30,602 nucleotides of DNA from a virus: IMG/VR virus record IMGVR_UViG_3300044950_000364, positions 1 to 30,602 of that record; one strand, written 5' to 3'. This document shows positions 21,524 through 30,602 of the stretch, in pieces (the stretch's first letter is position 1; the number at the start of each line of letters is the position of its first letter). A program made the translations under genes and the position numbers. Below the pieces are notes generated by a model. That model made no database searches. It saw nothing but the letters and a program-made list of their open reading frames with translations, and had not been told where the DNA came from.

Positions 21524-24500
21524 ATGTCAGACGACCCAAACGAACCTAATAATCAAGGCGGAGCAAATGGACCAGTTGATCCAGTATCAGTATCTATAGC
21601 TGCTGATAATGAAGAAATTGTATTGCCTGATTCGTTTAATGGCAGAGATAGATATTTAACTATCGAGAAGATAACGCCAGAAACTATTTCCCCACTAGTT
21701 AAAAGAGATCTTAGCGTAGAGTCAGTTATTGAGATTGTCGATAGAAGTTTCTCGTATCCAATGACAGCTCACGCTGGATTAAAATTTGATTCAAGAACGT
21801 TCTCTAGTCCTCCTAAAAGAGAATATGATGTAAAGATGAAGAAAGTAAAGATTCCTTCTAATTACTATCCTTTAGGCGGTAACGGTTTGGACCGTCGTTA
21901 TGTTTACGCTAATCCAGATTATGATGGAAATCCAAATGATTTAGATGTTATCTTTATGGTAGATCAAAATATGGATTTTGCTACACGTTCTCTTTTAAGT
22001 AGAAACTTGAAAGATATGATCGCAAAAATCATTTCTGGCTACAAGTATGTAAGATTTTCTATTTGGGAAACAAAAGCGAGTGGTTCTTATGTAATCAACG
22101 AATCAACAGGAGATTCGGTATCATATTTTGGAGCTTATGGCGGAGACGAAACCTTTACAGAAGTTGAAACACCAGATTCTACAGGAGCTAATCAAACCAA
22201 TTTATATAAGAAGCTTTATGATGCTTTAGATTTTTCTAAAAAAATTACAGTTGCTAGCGAAAATATTGCGGAAACCGTTATCGCAAATTTCTTTTTAAGA
22301 AAGAGTCAGTTCAGTATTAGCGATCAAGTAGGAAAAGCTTCTGAAGCTAATGTTACAAAACATCTTTGGACAAATACAGTAAGAAAAGTAGTTTATTTTT
22401 CTGGAACAGTTCCAGAAGTAATGTCTCCTGAAACGTATGATACTTTATTATCTCACGCAAGAGAAAACTGCATTAACTTTTATTATTTACATAGCGATCA
22501 AAATTTCAGTGGAACGAGAACGTTAAGAGAATTATCGGAAGACACTGGCGGCGGAAAATTCTGCATGATTAATGACGCTGATTCTAAATTAAGTCAGTTT
22601 TGTGATTCTAATTTCTACGATAGCAATAAAATTTACTATGGTAATTGGGACGGAACATTTAAGATTGGTTGGACAGATAATCCTGCTTGGGTTTTATATG
22701 ACATCATTACTGATCCTAATTATGGTTTAGGTAATTATATTGATTCGTCTTCTGTTGATAAGTGGAACCTTTACGATATTGGTCGTTACTGCGATGCTGT
22801 TGATGATGATGGAAGATTTAAAGGTGTGCCAGATGGTCAAGGTGGATTGGAACCGAGATATACTTGTAATATCATCTTCTATAACAAAGATCAAGCTTAT
22901 AATATTCTAAAAGATATTGCCGCAATCTTTAAAGGGATTGTATTTTGGAACACAGAAGGATTCTCATTCTTTGTTGATAGACCAAAAGAACAGTTAATGA
23001 ATTTCAGCAACTCGTCTGTTAAGGACGGAGTATTTAACTATACAGAAACAGCAAGAAATATGCGTTACACTTCTGTTGAAGTGACTTATAACGATAGATA
23101 CGATTCTTACAAAACAAAAATCGAATACATTGAAGATACTGATGGTATCAGAAAATATGGTTTAAATCCATTTAAAATCAACGCCGCTGGTTGCACTTCT
23201 AGATCAGAAGCAAAGAGAATTGGCAGATACGTCATTAGCACCTCTATATTTGAGGTTGATACGGTTAGCTTTGTTGGAGGCTTGGAAGCGGCTTATCTTC
23301 AGCCCGGCGACTTGTTCACCGTAAGCGACGAGATTAGAAACGTTGCGAGAACATTCGGGCGTATCTTGGAGGTTGATGCTAATGCTTCGACAATCAAAGT
23401 TGATGGCGAGTTTAAAGACGGTTTGGATTCTGGAATCTATGTTCACATTCCATCTGGAAATTACGCTGTTTCAGACTTGAACGCTTTGACAGGTGCAGAT
23501 GGAGGATTCACAGGTACGCTTGAACAAATTAGAGCAAGACGCCAAACTCAAGTGAAGAAGCTTAATATATCTGGCTATAATAATGCTGGATATGGTTCTG
23601 TAATTACTGTTACAGGAGAATTCTTATTGAAGTCTGCAATCGTTGACGTTCACGCAATCGAAGAAAGAATATCGGGATCGCCAACTCAAGGACAAACGGT
23701 TTTAAGTGGAATTCCTTATCAATTTCCAGCTAATACAATCGCTTCTGGAAATCCAAGATGGGATTCTTTAACATTCAGTAATATATCTGGCGTATTCTCT
23801 AGCTTAGAAATAGATATAGATACAGTTGGAGCAGCAACATATGGTCAAATTATTGACTCAGTAGGAACTTGGACTGGAGTTGTTTCTTATGGAATTGGCA
23901 CAACAAGCGAAGTGACGGTTAATAATTCTTCAATAGCTACTGCCACTTCAGAAATTAGAGCGGTAAGATTAAGTTCTGCTGGAGCTTTAATTACTGGATC
24001 TGCAATATCTTCATTGAATGACTTATGGAGCCACGCAGTATTTACAGGAGCCTCTAACGGAGACGTTATCATTGTTCTTTCAAATGGATCACAAATTAGT
24101 AATTCATTTACTCCAAGCGCCACTTGGAATACTTACGCAGCAACAGAAGTATTTAAAATTGGAAAATCACATAACGGATCTTCTTCTGCTTTCGGATATT
24201 GCGCCGCTTTTATTAAAGGCGGAAGCAGAATTTTAGAAAGAGCATCCAAAACATTAAGCGATATTGGTAGTATCAAGTTTATATACAGAGACTTGCTAGC
24301 AATGAGTAAGCTCCAACCATACTATACAATAGTTCAAGCAGATATTGGTAATCAGCAACAATCTAGTTTTTCTGCTTGGAAGACTGGGACGAATTACAAA
24401 AGAGGAGTTTATGTTCAGGTAGATTCAAAACCATACTACGCAAAAGTAGATCATGTTTCATCTGCTAGTTTTACTGATGATTATTTATCAGCCACGCCCA

Positions 24501-27199
24501 CTTTTTCAAAATGGTCGCTTGGAAGTAATTTAGGTTACTCTACAGTAGGATTTCCTAAAGACTTCTTTGGAAAAAACAAAGTTCTTGTTTCGACAGCTTT
24601 AACAACAGCTCATGTTGTTGACGCATTTAATTCTATTGGAATTGAAATGTACGAAGGACCGGGCGCTTTAGGTCAAACCGATCTTAGAAATCTAGCAGAA
24701 ATTGATGGAATTGGTTACAGCGGATTAATTTACGGAACTGGTTATCCAATTGGATTCTATAATTTAGACTTGAGCACAAGTCCGCAAAACTTAAACTCAT
24801 TAGAACCAGGCGGTCTTTATGTATTAAGCGGCTCTGGTGTTGAGCCTAAATTCTATAAGACAATCGCTACAAAAGAAGAAGAAGCTAATCTTTACGGTAT
24901 TGTTGGACTAGAATATCATCCAAACAAAGAAGACTATGTAGAAAGAGAAATTGATGATACTTCATCTACTATCTATGTAAAATCACCTTACGATATTATT
25001 CTAAAACCAGAAGAGCCAACTAACCTGCTTTACAATGGTATTCACGGAGGAACAGGAATTTCTTTATCTTGGACCGCTTCAACAACTGATGTTGCTGATT
25101 TTACTGGATATAAAATATATGTTAGCAGACCAGATTATTCTACTACTCACGATTCAGCTTTGACTGAATTTTATTTCGTTCCGAAAACAGCGTTAAATAC
25201 TGGTATTCCAATTAACGATATTTATGGTCAATACGATATTGATGTTTACACGCAAGGAAAAGCGCCATATAAATTCTTGTCTCGTTCTGCGGCTTCTAAA
25301 ACATTCCACGTTCTTCCTAATTCTACTTTGGTAGTTAATAATAATGGAAGTCACGCAGTAGATCGAGTATTAGTCACTGGAATGAAAGTGGATACAGCTG
25401 ACGTAAAGAGCTTAAGCTATAATGTTATTTGGTATCCAAGAGAAGATGATCCAGCTGAACCAGAAGAACTAGTTGGATATGGACAAGGTAACTTTACCTC
25501 TTCTGATGTTACTTTTAGATGGAAGTATATAGATCCAACAGGAGGAGTTATCTCTACTGTGGAAAAAATGCGAAACAATCCTTTTATGTCGTTCCCGCCG
25601 AATGTAAAAGTTGAAGTATTAGATAAAGGCGATAACGTTTTAGAAACCGTGGAAAATTATCAAGGGTTATCTTATAGAATTGACCAAGATGCTAATAAAA
25701 GATTAACAAGCAGAGAAACGGTTGACTATAAAAATGTGGCCCCAACAAGAAATCTTTCTTTAAGAGTGACAGTTAAAGGAGTAAATAACTTAGATAGTTA
25801 CGGTAAATATAAATCTTTTAATGTATTGCCAGAATATACTAATATTCAAGTCATTGATTCTTTTCAAGATTCTCCTTATTACGTATTATCGGGATTCTTC
25901 GGAAACGTAGATGGAGTTAAACTAGCTGTATGGAATAGTGGTTACGATAACGTGATCACTGGCTCTGGAATTAGAGGAGCTGATTCGTTATTGATGAGGA
26001 GTGAAACAGGAGAAATAGCATACGAAAATATTGTAGAAGCGTTTAAATCTGCTGATGGATTTAACGGAGTAGCGGAAGGTTCTGTTAGAAACGTTAACGC
26101 AAGACCAGTTGGCGATGGTATCACGGTAAATTATAGAGGATCTGATCCAGATTATACTGCCTACGTAAATTACTACGAAGATTTGGCTAAATATTACGAC
26201 AACAACGTTAATAAATCAACTTCAAAGGAAGTTTGGGGTCAAGAACATTACAGCCAATACGGACTTAATGAAGGCCGCGAATTATTTAAATTAAACGATG
26301 GAACATTTGGTGACGCTGACTTAACTCAAGTACCAAATAACAAAGTAGGATTCTCTGGATTACATATTACAGTATTTCCAGAAGCTGTTTCATATAACGA
26401 ATTAGTATTTAACTGCTATTCTCCAACATCAAATAAAGATGTATATAAAGTAGATATATATAGTGGAGATACTGTTGGTTTTACGCCAGATACAACTGAT
26501 TTCAAAAACCTCCACAAAGAACAAGGTCTTAATGAAACTAGAGCTTATTCAAATACCATCAGACTTTCAAGTTCAACTATCGAAAGAAAGAAATGGTACT
26601 ATTTTAGATTCCAACCTTACGATGATTTTGGTAAAGGACAAATGTCTCCTGTCGTTAGCGGTTACTTAGAAGATAGGTCTGACAAAGCTCCAATTTCAAA
26701 ACCTGTTGATTTCCGTTTGAATGGCGGCGCTGGTCAAAACGATGAGATTTTAGCGACTCAAATGGCTCAAGCCAGTAATAAAAATTTAAAATTCAAAATC
26801 GTTACTTTTGGAACTGATGTTAATTGGACTGCGTTAGGAGCTACCACCGTACTTATTGGAGCAGAATTTAAATACTCTGGAGCAGCTCACAGTGGAACAG
26901 GTGGAACTGTAAAAAGAGTGGAGGAAGTTGTAGCTTTAACAGAAAAAGAAACAGAATCTCTTTTAAGTATGAAAGCGCAAACAAAATCTACCGTAACAGT
27001 GCCAGAAGACATAGAAGAAGGTTCATCATACAACATGATGAACAACGGAAAAGAGGATATTTATATAAAAACATCCTCTGCTGCTGGTTCCGCTGGTGGC
27101 AAAACAATAACTATTCTCAAACCCGGTGAAAGAACCGAGATTATGAGAATAGGAGATGAATGGGTTGACTCAAGAGGCGATAATCTTTACTTAGATTAA
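21524..27199 (+). CDS. J: Central tail hub/fibre protein, lambda gpJ-type C-terminal part (J2) with VWA insert
   Basis: A 1891-residue protein. It resumes gpJ where J1 stops: RYLTIEKITPETISPLVKRD (43-62), KKVKIPSNYYPLG (106-118), then, after an insert, YYGNWDGTFKIGWTDNPAWV (371-390), DKWNLYDIGRYCD, GLEPRYTCNI, NAAGCTSRSEAKRIGRYVI (553-571) and YKTIATKEEEANLYGIV (about 1108). The insert (about 138-365) is VWA-like: DLDVIFMVDQNMDF, TNLYKKLYDAL, RKVVYFSG. Its MIDAS is degenerate (D147-x-N149-x-D151). Later parts: a carbohydrate-binding-like segment (about 945-1000), Fn3 (about 1160-1260), a YVNYYEDLAKYY...HYSQYGLNEGR module (about 1545-1585) and a GT-x-NWT-x-LGA module (about 1753-1800). This is the likely receptor-binding tip. 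Its TAA interleaves with the nrdB stop. Confidence 0.88.
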   Translation: MSDDPNEPNNQGGANGPVDPVSVSIAADNEEIVLPDSFNGRDRYLTIEKITPETISPLVKRDLSVESVIEIVDRSFSYPMTAHAGLKFDSRTFSSPPKREYDVKMKKVKIPSNYYPLGGNGLDRRYVYANPDYDGNPNDLDVIFMVDQNMDFATRSLLSRNLKDMIAKIISGYKYVRFSIWETKASGSYVINESTGDSVSYFGAYGGDETFTEVETPDSTGANQTNLYKKLYDALDFSKKITVASENIAETVIANFFLRKSQFSISDQVGKASEANVTKHLWTNTVRKVVYFSGTVPEVMSPETYDTLLSHARENCINFYYLHSDQNFSGTRTLRELSEDTGGGKFCMINDADSKLSQFCDSNFYDSNKIYYGNWDGTFKIGWTDNPAWVLYDIITDPNYGLGNYIDSSSVDKWNLYDIGRYCDAVDDDGRFKGVPDGQGGLEPRYTCNIIFYNKDQAYNILKDIAAIFKGIVFWNTEGFSFFVDRPKEQLMNFSNSSVKDGVFNYTETARNMRYTSVEVTYNDRYDSYKTKIEYIEDTDGIRKYGLNPFKINAAGCTSRSEAKRIGRYVISTSIFEVDTVSFVGGLEAAYLQPGDLFTVSDEIRNVARTFGRILEVDANASTIKVDGEFKDGLDSGIYVHIPSGNYAVSDLNALTGADGGFTGTLEQIRARRQTQVKKLNISGYNNAGYGSVITVTGEFLLKSAIVDVHAIEERISGSPTQGQTVLSGIPYQFPANTIASGNPRWDSLTFSNISGVFSSLEIDIDTVGAATYGQIIDSVGTWTGVVSYGIGTTSEVTVNNSSIATATSEIRAVRLSSAGALITGSAISSLNDLWSHAVFTGASNGDVIIVLSNGSQISNSFTPSATWNTYAATEVFKIGKSHNGSSSAFGYCAAFIKGGSRILERASKTLSDIGSIKFIYRDLLAMSKLQPYYTIVQADIGNQQQSSFSAWKTGTNYKRGVYVQVDSKPYYAKVDHVSSASFTDDYLSATPTFSKWSLGSNLGYSTVGFPKDFFGKNKVLVSTALTTAHVVDAFNSIGIEMYEGPGALGQTDLRNLAEIDGIGYSGLIYGTGYPIGFYNLDLSTSPQNLNSLEPGGLYVLSGSGVEPKFYKTIATKEEEANLYGIVGLEYHPNKEDYVEREIDDTSSTIYVKSPYDIILKPEEPTNLLYNGIHGGTGISLSWTASTTDVADFTGYKIYVSRPDYSTTHDSALTEFYFVPKTALNTGIPINDIYGQYDIDVYTQGKAPYKFLSRSAASKTFHVLPNSTLVVNNNGSHAVDRVLVTGMKVDTADVKSLSYNVIWYPREDDPAEPEELVGYGQGNFTSSDVTFRWKYIDPTGGVISTVEKMRNNPFMSFPPNVKVEVLDKGDNVLETVENYQGLSYRIDQDANKRLTSRETVDYKNVAPTRNLSLRVTVKGVNNLDSYGKYKSFNVLPEYTNIQVIDSFQDSPYYVLSGFFGNVDGVKLAVWNSGYDNVITGSGIRGADSLLMRSETGEIAYENIVEAFKSADGFNGVAEGSVRNVNARPVGDGITVNYRGSDPDYTAYVNYYEDLAKYYDNNVNKSTSKEVWGQEHYSQYGLNEGRELFKLNDGTFGDADLTQVPNNKVGFSGLHITVFPEAVSYNELVFNCYSPTSNKDVYKVDIYSGDTVGFTPDTTDFKNLHKEQGLNETRAYSNTIRLSSSTIERKKWYYFRFQPYDDFGKGQMSPVVSGYLEDRSDKAPISKPVDFRLNGGAGQNDEILATQMAQASNKNLKFKIVTFGTDVNWTALGATTVLIGAEFKYSGAAHSGTGGTVKRVEEVVALTEKETESLLSMKAQTKSTVTVPEDIEEGSSYNMMNNGKEDIYIKTSSAAGSAGGKTITILKPGERTEIMRIGDEWVDSRGDNLYLD

Positions 27200-28251
27200 A
27201 GATTCATCTGGAACACAGATTCGTCCATCTTGTTATCTACGCCTTTAACGTAGGACGAGATTTCTGTTTCTTGTGGAGCTACTTGAATCTTCTTGCTGTC
27301 GTAGAAGCTATCCAGCCATCCAGAAAGAGGATTGCTTTTAACGTTGTAGATTTTCTTGTAACCCATAGAAGTTAAGCGGCTGTCAGCGAGCCATTCAACA
27401 TAGTTCTTGAGCGAATCAGATGTGAGTCCAATCAAGTTCCCGCGAGAGAAAAGATAGTCGGCCCATTCTTTTTCAGCATCTACTGCCATACGATATGCTT
27501 CGTAAACGCGATCTTCATTCTTCTTTACGATTTCTTGAAAGCCTTCTTTCGGGTTATCACGGAGAATCTTAAAGATATTTTGAGTAATAGCGACGTGGAG
27601 ATTTTCATCTCTAGAGATCAAGTTGATGATCTTAGCGTTCCCTTCCATCTTGCCCCGATAACCGAAATAAAACGAGCAAGCAAACGAAACATAGAAAGTA
27701 AGACCTTCGGTGATTTGAGTAGCCAACAGAGCGTCAAAAATCTGTTGCTTTGGGTCTTCGCTCTTGGTATTCAAGAGAGCGTCGTAGCGGCTAGAAATAG
27801 CTTCTGCGCGCTTAACAATCTCCTTATCTTCTAAGATAGAGTCAAAGAACTTGGTCGCGTCTGGATGAACGTTTTGAAGAATATAAGTATAGCTGTTGCT
27901 GTGAACAGTTTCAAAGAAAGACCATACATTCATGCAGATTTCAAGTTCTGGATTGCTGACATAATCAGCGAGAGAATTGATGCTGCGAGAAAGCATAGAG
28001 TCCGTCATCGTTTGAAAACGGAGGTTGCTATCGAAGACAAAGCGTTCTTCTGGAGACAAATTCTTATAGTCAGCAGAATCTTTAGTCAGATTGATTTCTT
28101 GTGGACGCCAGAAGAAGTTCATCTGTTGATCATATAGATCATAGAACTTTGGATACTTCAAGCGGTCATAACGCTGAATAGCTAAATCTTCGCCAAGGAA
28201 GATCGGTTGTTTAAGAGAATCTGTGTTTACGGTGTTTAATACTGTTTTCAT
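27196..28251 (-). CDS. nrdB: Class Ia ribonucleotide reductase small subunit (NrdB)
   Basis: A 351-residue protein from the ATG at 28251 (MKTVLNTVNTD); a GTG at 28275 would add 8 residues overlapping nrdA. All di-iron ligands and the radical tyrosine are in place: Asp in FQTMTDSMLSR, Glu, His and Tyr in WSFFETVHSNSYTYI, Glu in ITEGLTFYVSFACSF, and Glu/His in SRDENLH. NrdB houses the tyrosyl radical that NrdA needs to reduce ribonucleoside diphosphates to deoxyribonucleotides. The intact gene lets the phage raise its own dNTP supply. It begins 4 nt after the nrdA stop and its own stop codon overlaps the convergent J2 stop by 2 bp. Confidence 0.97.
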   Translation of the reverse strand: MKTVLNTVNTDSLKQPIFLGEDLAIQRYDRLKYPKFYDLYDQQMNFFWRPQEINLTKDSADYKNLSPEERFVFDSNLRFQTMTDSMLSRSINSLADYVSNPELEICMNVWSFFETVHSNSYTYILQNVHPDATKFFDSILEDKEIVKRAEAISSRYDALLNTKSEDPKQQIFDALLATQITEGLTFYVSFACSFYFGYRGKMEGNAKIINLISRDENLHVAITQNIFKILRDNPKEGFQEIVKKNEDRVYEAYRMAVDAEKEWADYLFSRGNLIGLTSDSLKNYVEWLADSRLTSMGYKKIYNVKSNPLSGWLDSFYDSKKIQVAPQETEISSYVKGVDNKMDESVFQMNL

Positions 28252-28255
28252 TTTT

Positions 28256-30553
28256 TTATAGGGTGCAAGCTCCACTGGAGCAGTTATCTACTTCTTCTGG
28301 TTGTGTTTCTGGCTCTACTTTTTTAACTTCGGTGGCTGAACCAAGCACAGTTTGTGTGTCACCATCGAATGTGTTTGTGTAATAAAGATTTTTGATGCCG
28401 TATTTGTAAGCGAGGAGAATATCACGAACAAGTTCTGTTTGCGGCGGAACTTTGTTTGGATAAGCTGCTGTATTATAATACAGGTTAGTTGACATACTCA
28501 TATCAACGAACTTTTGAATTGCGGCGGCGACTTTAAGATAACCGTCATTGCTTGGCATTTCAGAAGCGATTGTGTAGTGCTGTTTATGCTCTTTAATATT
28601 TGGCACGACAACCGAAATAACTCCAGACTTAGAACGCTTGAACGAAATAAGAGAACGAGGAGGCTCAATACCATTTGTTGAAGACTGAATTACGGAGCTA
28701 GATTCAACAGGCATAATCGCCGTCAAAGTACTGTGACGCATACCGTGTTGGGCGATTTCTTTACGAAGACCTTCCCAATCGAAATGAAGTTTCTCCGTCA
28801 CGAACTCATCGACGTTCTTGCAGTAAGTATCAATCGGCAAGATGCCTTGAGAGAATTTGGTCAGATGGAACTTCTCGCACTTACCTTTTTCTTTAGCGAC
28901 TTCAACAGAGGCTTTGATAAGATTATAACTAACAGATTCCATAAGCGCGGCTACCTTATTAGGAGCTTGCTTATCAAAATACTTCATTTCGCGTTTAGCT
29001 AACCAAGCGGCCAAATTGGTTACACCAACACCAAGACTGCGACGTTTCTTGGCAAAGTTTTCGGCAGCAGGAACAAAGTAGTTTTGATGGTCGATCAATT
29101 CTTCAAGCATACGAACGATAACATCGCATACTGATTCCATTTCATCTTCCGAGATTTCCAGAAGATTAACGGCAGAAAGGATGCAGACGCCGATTTCGCC
29201 GTCTTTATCATTAACGTCTTTGATTGCAGTTAAAGGATGGTTAACTTCCAAGCAGAGGTTAGCAGTATCAACTTGTTCAGTCCAAGAACCATGAGAGTTA
29301 GCATGGTCAACATTCATTAAATAAATGCGGCCAGTTTCCACGCGCTCTTTAGAGAACAGGAAAAGAAGATCTCTGGCATTAACTACCTTTTTAAATTTAA
29401 TTTTATTGTTCTTTTCGGCGGCTTCGTAAAGTTCTTTGAAACCTTCCATACCAAAGTTATTCCAAAGTTCAGGAACTTCATGATAAGAGAAAAGAGTTAC
29501 AGTCTTATTAGACATGGCGCGATCATAGAACAAGCGATCAAAGCCAATGCAGTAATCAAGTTTGCGAACACGGTTATCATCAGTACCAGCATTGTTCTTG
29601 AGAACCATAATGTCTTCAATGTCGTGATGGAACCAAGCAACGTTAACCGTTGCAGAACCGCCACGGATGCCGTTTTGATGGCATGACTTAACAGTGGACT
29701 CAAACATCTTCAAGAACGGAATTGGGCCAGTATGACTGACCATGCCGCCTTTAACTGGGCTGTTTACGGCGCGAATACGGCTGATATTCATGCCAATGCC
29801 ATATCGGTTGGCAGTAGCTAGGCCAACAGCGGTATTATTGCCAAAAATCGAATCTAATGTATCGTCAACAGTGAACAAAGCGCACGAAGCGTAAGACTTC
29901 AAAGTTGTGCGAACGCCCGCCATAATTGGCGTAGGAAGATTGATCTTGTGTTGGCTAAAGTAATTGTAGGCACGTTTAACGTACTGGAGTCTGTTTGAGC
30001 TATAATTCTTAAACAGAGTCATAGCAATCAGCATATAAGCAAATTGCGGTGTTTCGTAGATTTTCTTCGTAGTGCGGTTTTGAACTAAGTATTTCTCGCA
30101 CAACTGTTTAATACCAGCATAAGTGAACGAAAAATCACGGTCATGTTTTAAATACTCGTCGATCTTATGGAACTCTCTTTCATCGTACCACTTAAGAATC
30201 TCAGCATCATAAATGCCCGAATTAATGTTTTCCTTTACGAAATCAATAAGTTTTGGCGCGTTTCTGCCGCCCCAAACTTCTTTACGAAGCTGATAGTTTT
30301 GCAAACGAGAAGCAACGTATTGATACTGAGGCTTTTCCTCGGAAATAAGATTAGCGGCAGATTCGATCAAAGTATTGTGAACATCTTTGGAAGATATTCC
30401 GTCAAAGAAAGATAGGTTTGCATTGATGCCAACTTCCTCAAAAGAAGTATTGCTAATACCCTCGCAAGCCCAAGCTAAAACTTTATTGATTTTGTCAGCA
30501 TCGAATTTTTCAACTTCGCCGCTTCTTTTCTTTACATTCATTAATTTTTTCAT
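28256..30553 (-). CDS. nrdA: Class Ia ribonucleotide reductase large subunit (NrdA)
   Basis: A 765-residue protein, close to the 761 of E. coli NrdA. It has an N-terminal ATP-cone (VKKRSGEVEKFDADKINKVL, about 7-26), the redox Cys in YASCALF, the catalytic loop NLCLEV (Asn, Cys, Glu), CILSAVNL with the second redox Cys, the radical-transfer pair in KNLYYTNT, PVESSSVIQ, and the C-terminal reducing tail CSSGAC (spacing identical to the E. coli CESGAC). It reduces NDPs to dNDPs with NrdB and thioredoxin or glutaredoxin. The ATP-cone implies overall activity control by ATP/dATP. It is uninterrupted: no intein or intron. The 49 bp upstream (30554-30602) is A/T-rich with TGTAAATTAT, without a Shine-Dalgarno. 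Confidence 0.97.
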   Translation of the reverse strand: MKKLMNVKKRSGEVEKFDADKINKVLAWACEGISNTSFEEVGINANLSFFDGISSKDVHNTLIESAANLISEEKPQYQYVASRLQNYQLRKEVWGGRNAPKLIDFVKENINSGIYDAEILKWYDEREFHKIDEYLKHDRDFSFTYAGIKQLCEKYLVQNRTTKKIYETPQFAYMLIAMTLFKNYSSNRLQYVKRAYNYFSQHKINLPTPIMAGVRTTLKSYASCALFTVDDTLDSIFGNNTAVGLATANRYGIGMNISRIRAVNSPVKGGMVSHTGPIPFLKMFESTVKSCHQNGIRGGSATVNVAWFHHDIEDIMVLKNNAGTDDNRVRKLDYCIGFDRLFYDRAMSNKTVTLFSYHEVPELWNNFGMEGFKELYEAAEKNNKIKFKKVVNARDLLFLFSKERVETGRIYLMNVDHANSHGSWTEQVDTANLCLEVNHPLTAIKDVNDKDGEIGVCILSAVNLLEISEDEMESVCDVIVRMLEELIDHQNYFVPAAENFAKKRRSLGVGVTNLAAWLAKREMKYFDKQAPNKVAALMESVSYNLIKASVEVAKEKGKCEKFHLTKFSQGILPIDTYCKNVDEFVTEKLHFDWEGLRKEIAQHGMRHSTLTAIMPVESSSVIQSSTNGIEPPRSLISFKRSKSGVISVVVPNIKEHKQHYTIASEMPSNDGYLKVAAAIQKFVDMSMSTNLYYNTAAYPNKVPPQTELVRDILLAYKYGIKNLYYTNTFDGDTQTVLGSATEVKKVEPETQPEEVDNCSSGACTL

Positions 30554-30602
30554 ATTGAAACCAAAATAGGTAAGATAATTTACAGGTTAAACAGACGTTA
30601 AT

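Noticed and set aside
20899-21530. Programmed frameshift or sequencing error joining J1, the Ig-like ORF and J2 into one chain
   Set aside because: J2's frame has a stop at 21518-21520 just before its ATG and the middle ORF stops at 21510, so a single slip cannot join them. A slip between J1 and the middle ORF in the 29-nt overlap remains possible but is unsupported.
28252-28275. GTG start giving NrdB eight extra residues
   Set aside because: Those residues overlap the nrdA C-terminal Cys tail; ATG at 28251, 4 nt after the nrdA stop, matches the usual NrdB beginning.
1-30602. CRISPR array, integrase, transposase or insertion sequence
   Set aside because: No regularly spaced direct repeats, no integrase or transposase motifs and no terminal inverted repeats were seen.

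Overview
The window reads as part of a large, AT-rich, tightly packed genome of a tailed double-stranded DNA phage with a long non-contractile (lambda-like) tail. Evidence: a lambda L-K-I-J tail-tip block, class Ia ribonucleotide reductase genes, a UV-damage endonuclease, a tRNA, and a run of tiny phage-type hypothetical genes with ATGA overlaps. Several products are outer-membrane or lipoprotein types (CsgG lipoprotein, small beta-barrel-like protein), so the host is most likely Gram-negative (diderm). Shine-Dalgarno use is mixed: strong before some genes, absent before many.

Layout. (1) 1-1423, minus strand: UvsE-like endonuclease (cut by the window edge) and a PD-(D/E)XK-like protein. (2) 1550-1991, minus: tRNA-Gly(TCC), preceded by about 355 nt of hairpin-dense sequence that looks like an unidentified structured RNA. 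(3) 2067-5403, minus: ten small genes, mostly of unknown function, ending (upstream) with a macro-domain-like protein. (4) 5487-5738, plus: one isolated small ORF. (5) 5739-15041, minus: about 13 nearly gapless genes, probably one operon: GNAT-like protein, small outer-membrane-type protein, CDA-fold deaminase, T4 beta-glucosyltransferase-like enzyme, four unknowns, then CsgF, CsgG, a curlin-like repeat protein, a FecR-domain protein and a CHASE2 adenylate cyclase. (6) 15072-27199, plus: tail-tip genes L, K (JAMM only), I (greatly enlarged) and a J split in two around an Ig-like ORF. (7) 27196-30553, minus: nrdB and nrdA.

The most remarkable part is 5739-10938: a phage-borne curli-type export module (outer-membrane pore CsgG, its partner CsgF, a GxxN-repeat curlin-like substrate) translationally coupled to a periplasmic FecR sensor and a membrane adenylate cyclase. 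A plausible reading is that the infected cell exports an amyloid-like surface polymer and makes cAMP in response to an envelope signal. The tail-tip proteins are also unusual: PA14-like, VWA-like, Fn3, Ig-like and carbohydrate-binding-like modules have been inserted into otherwise recognisable lambda-type L, I and J scaffolds.
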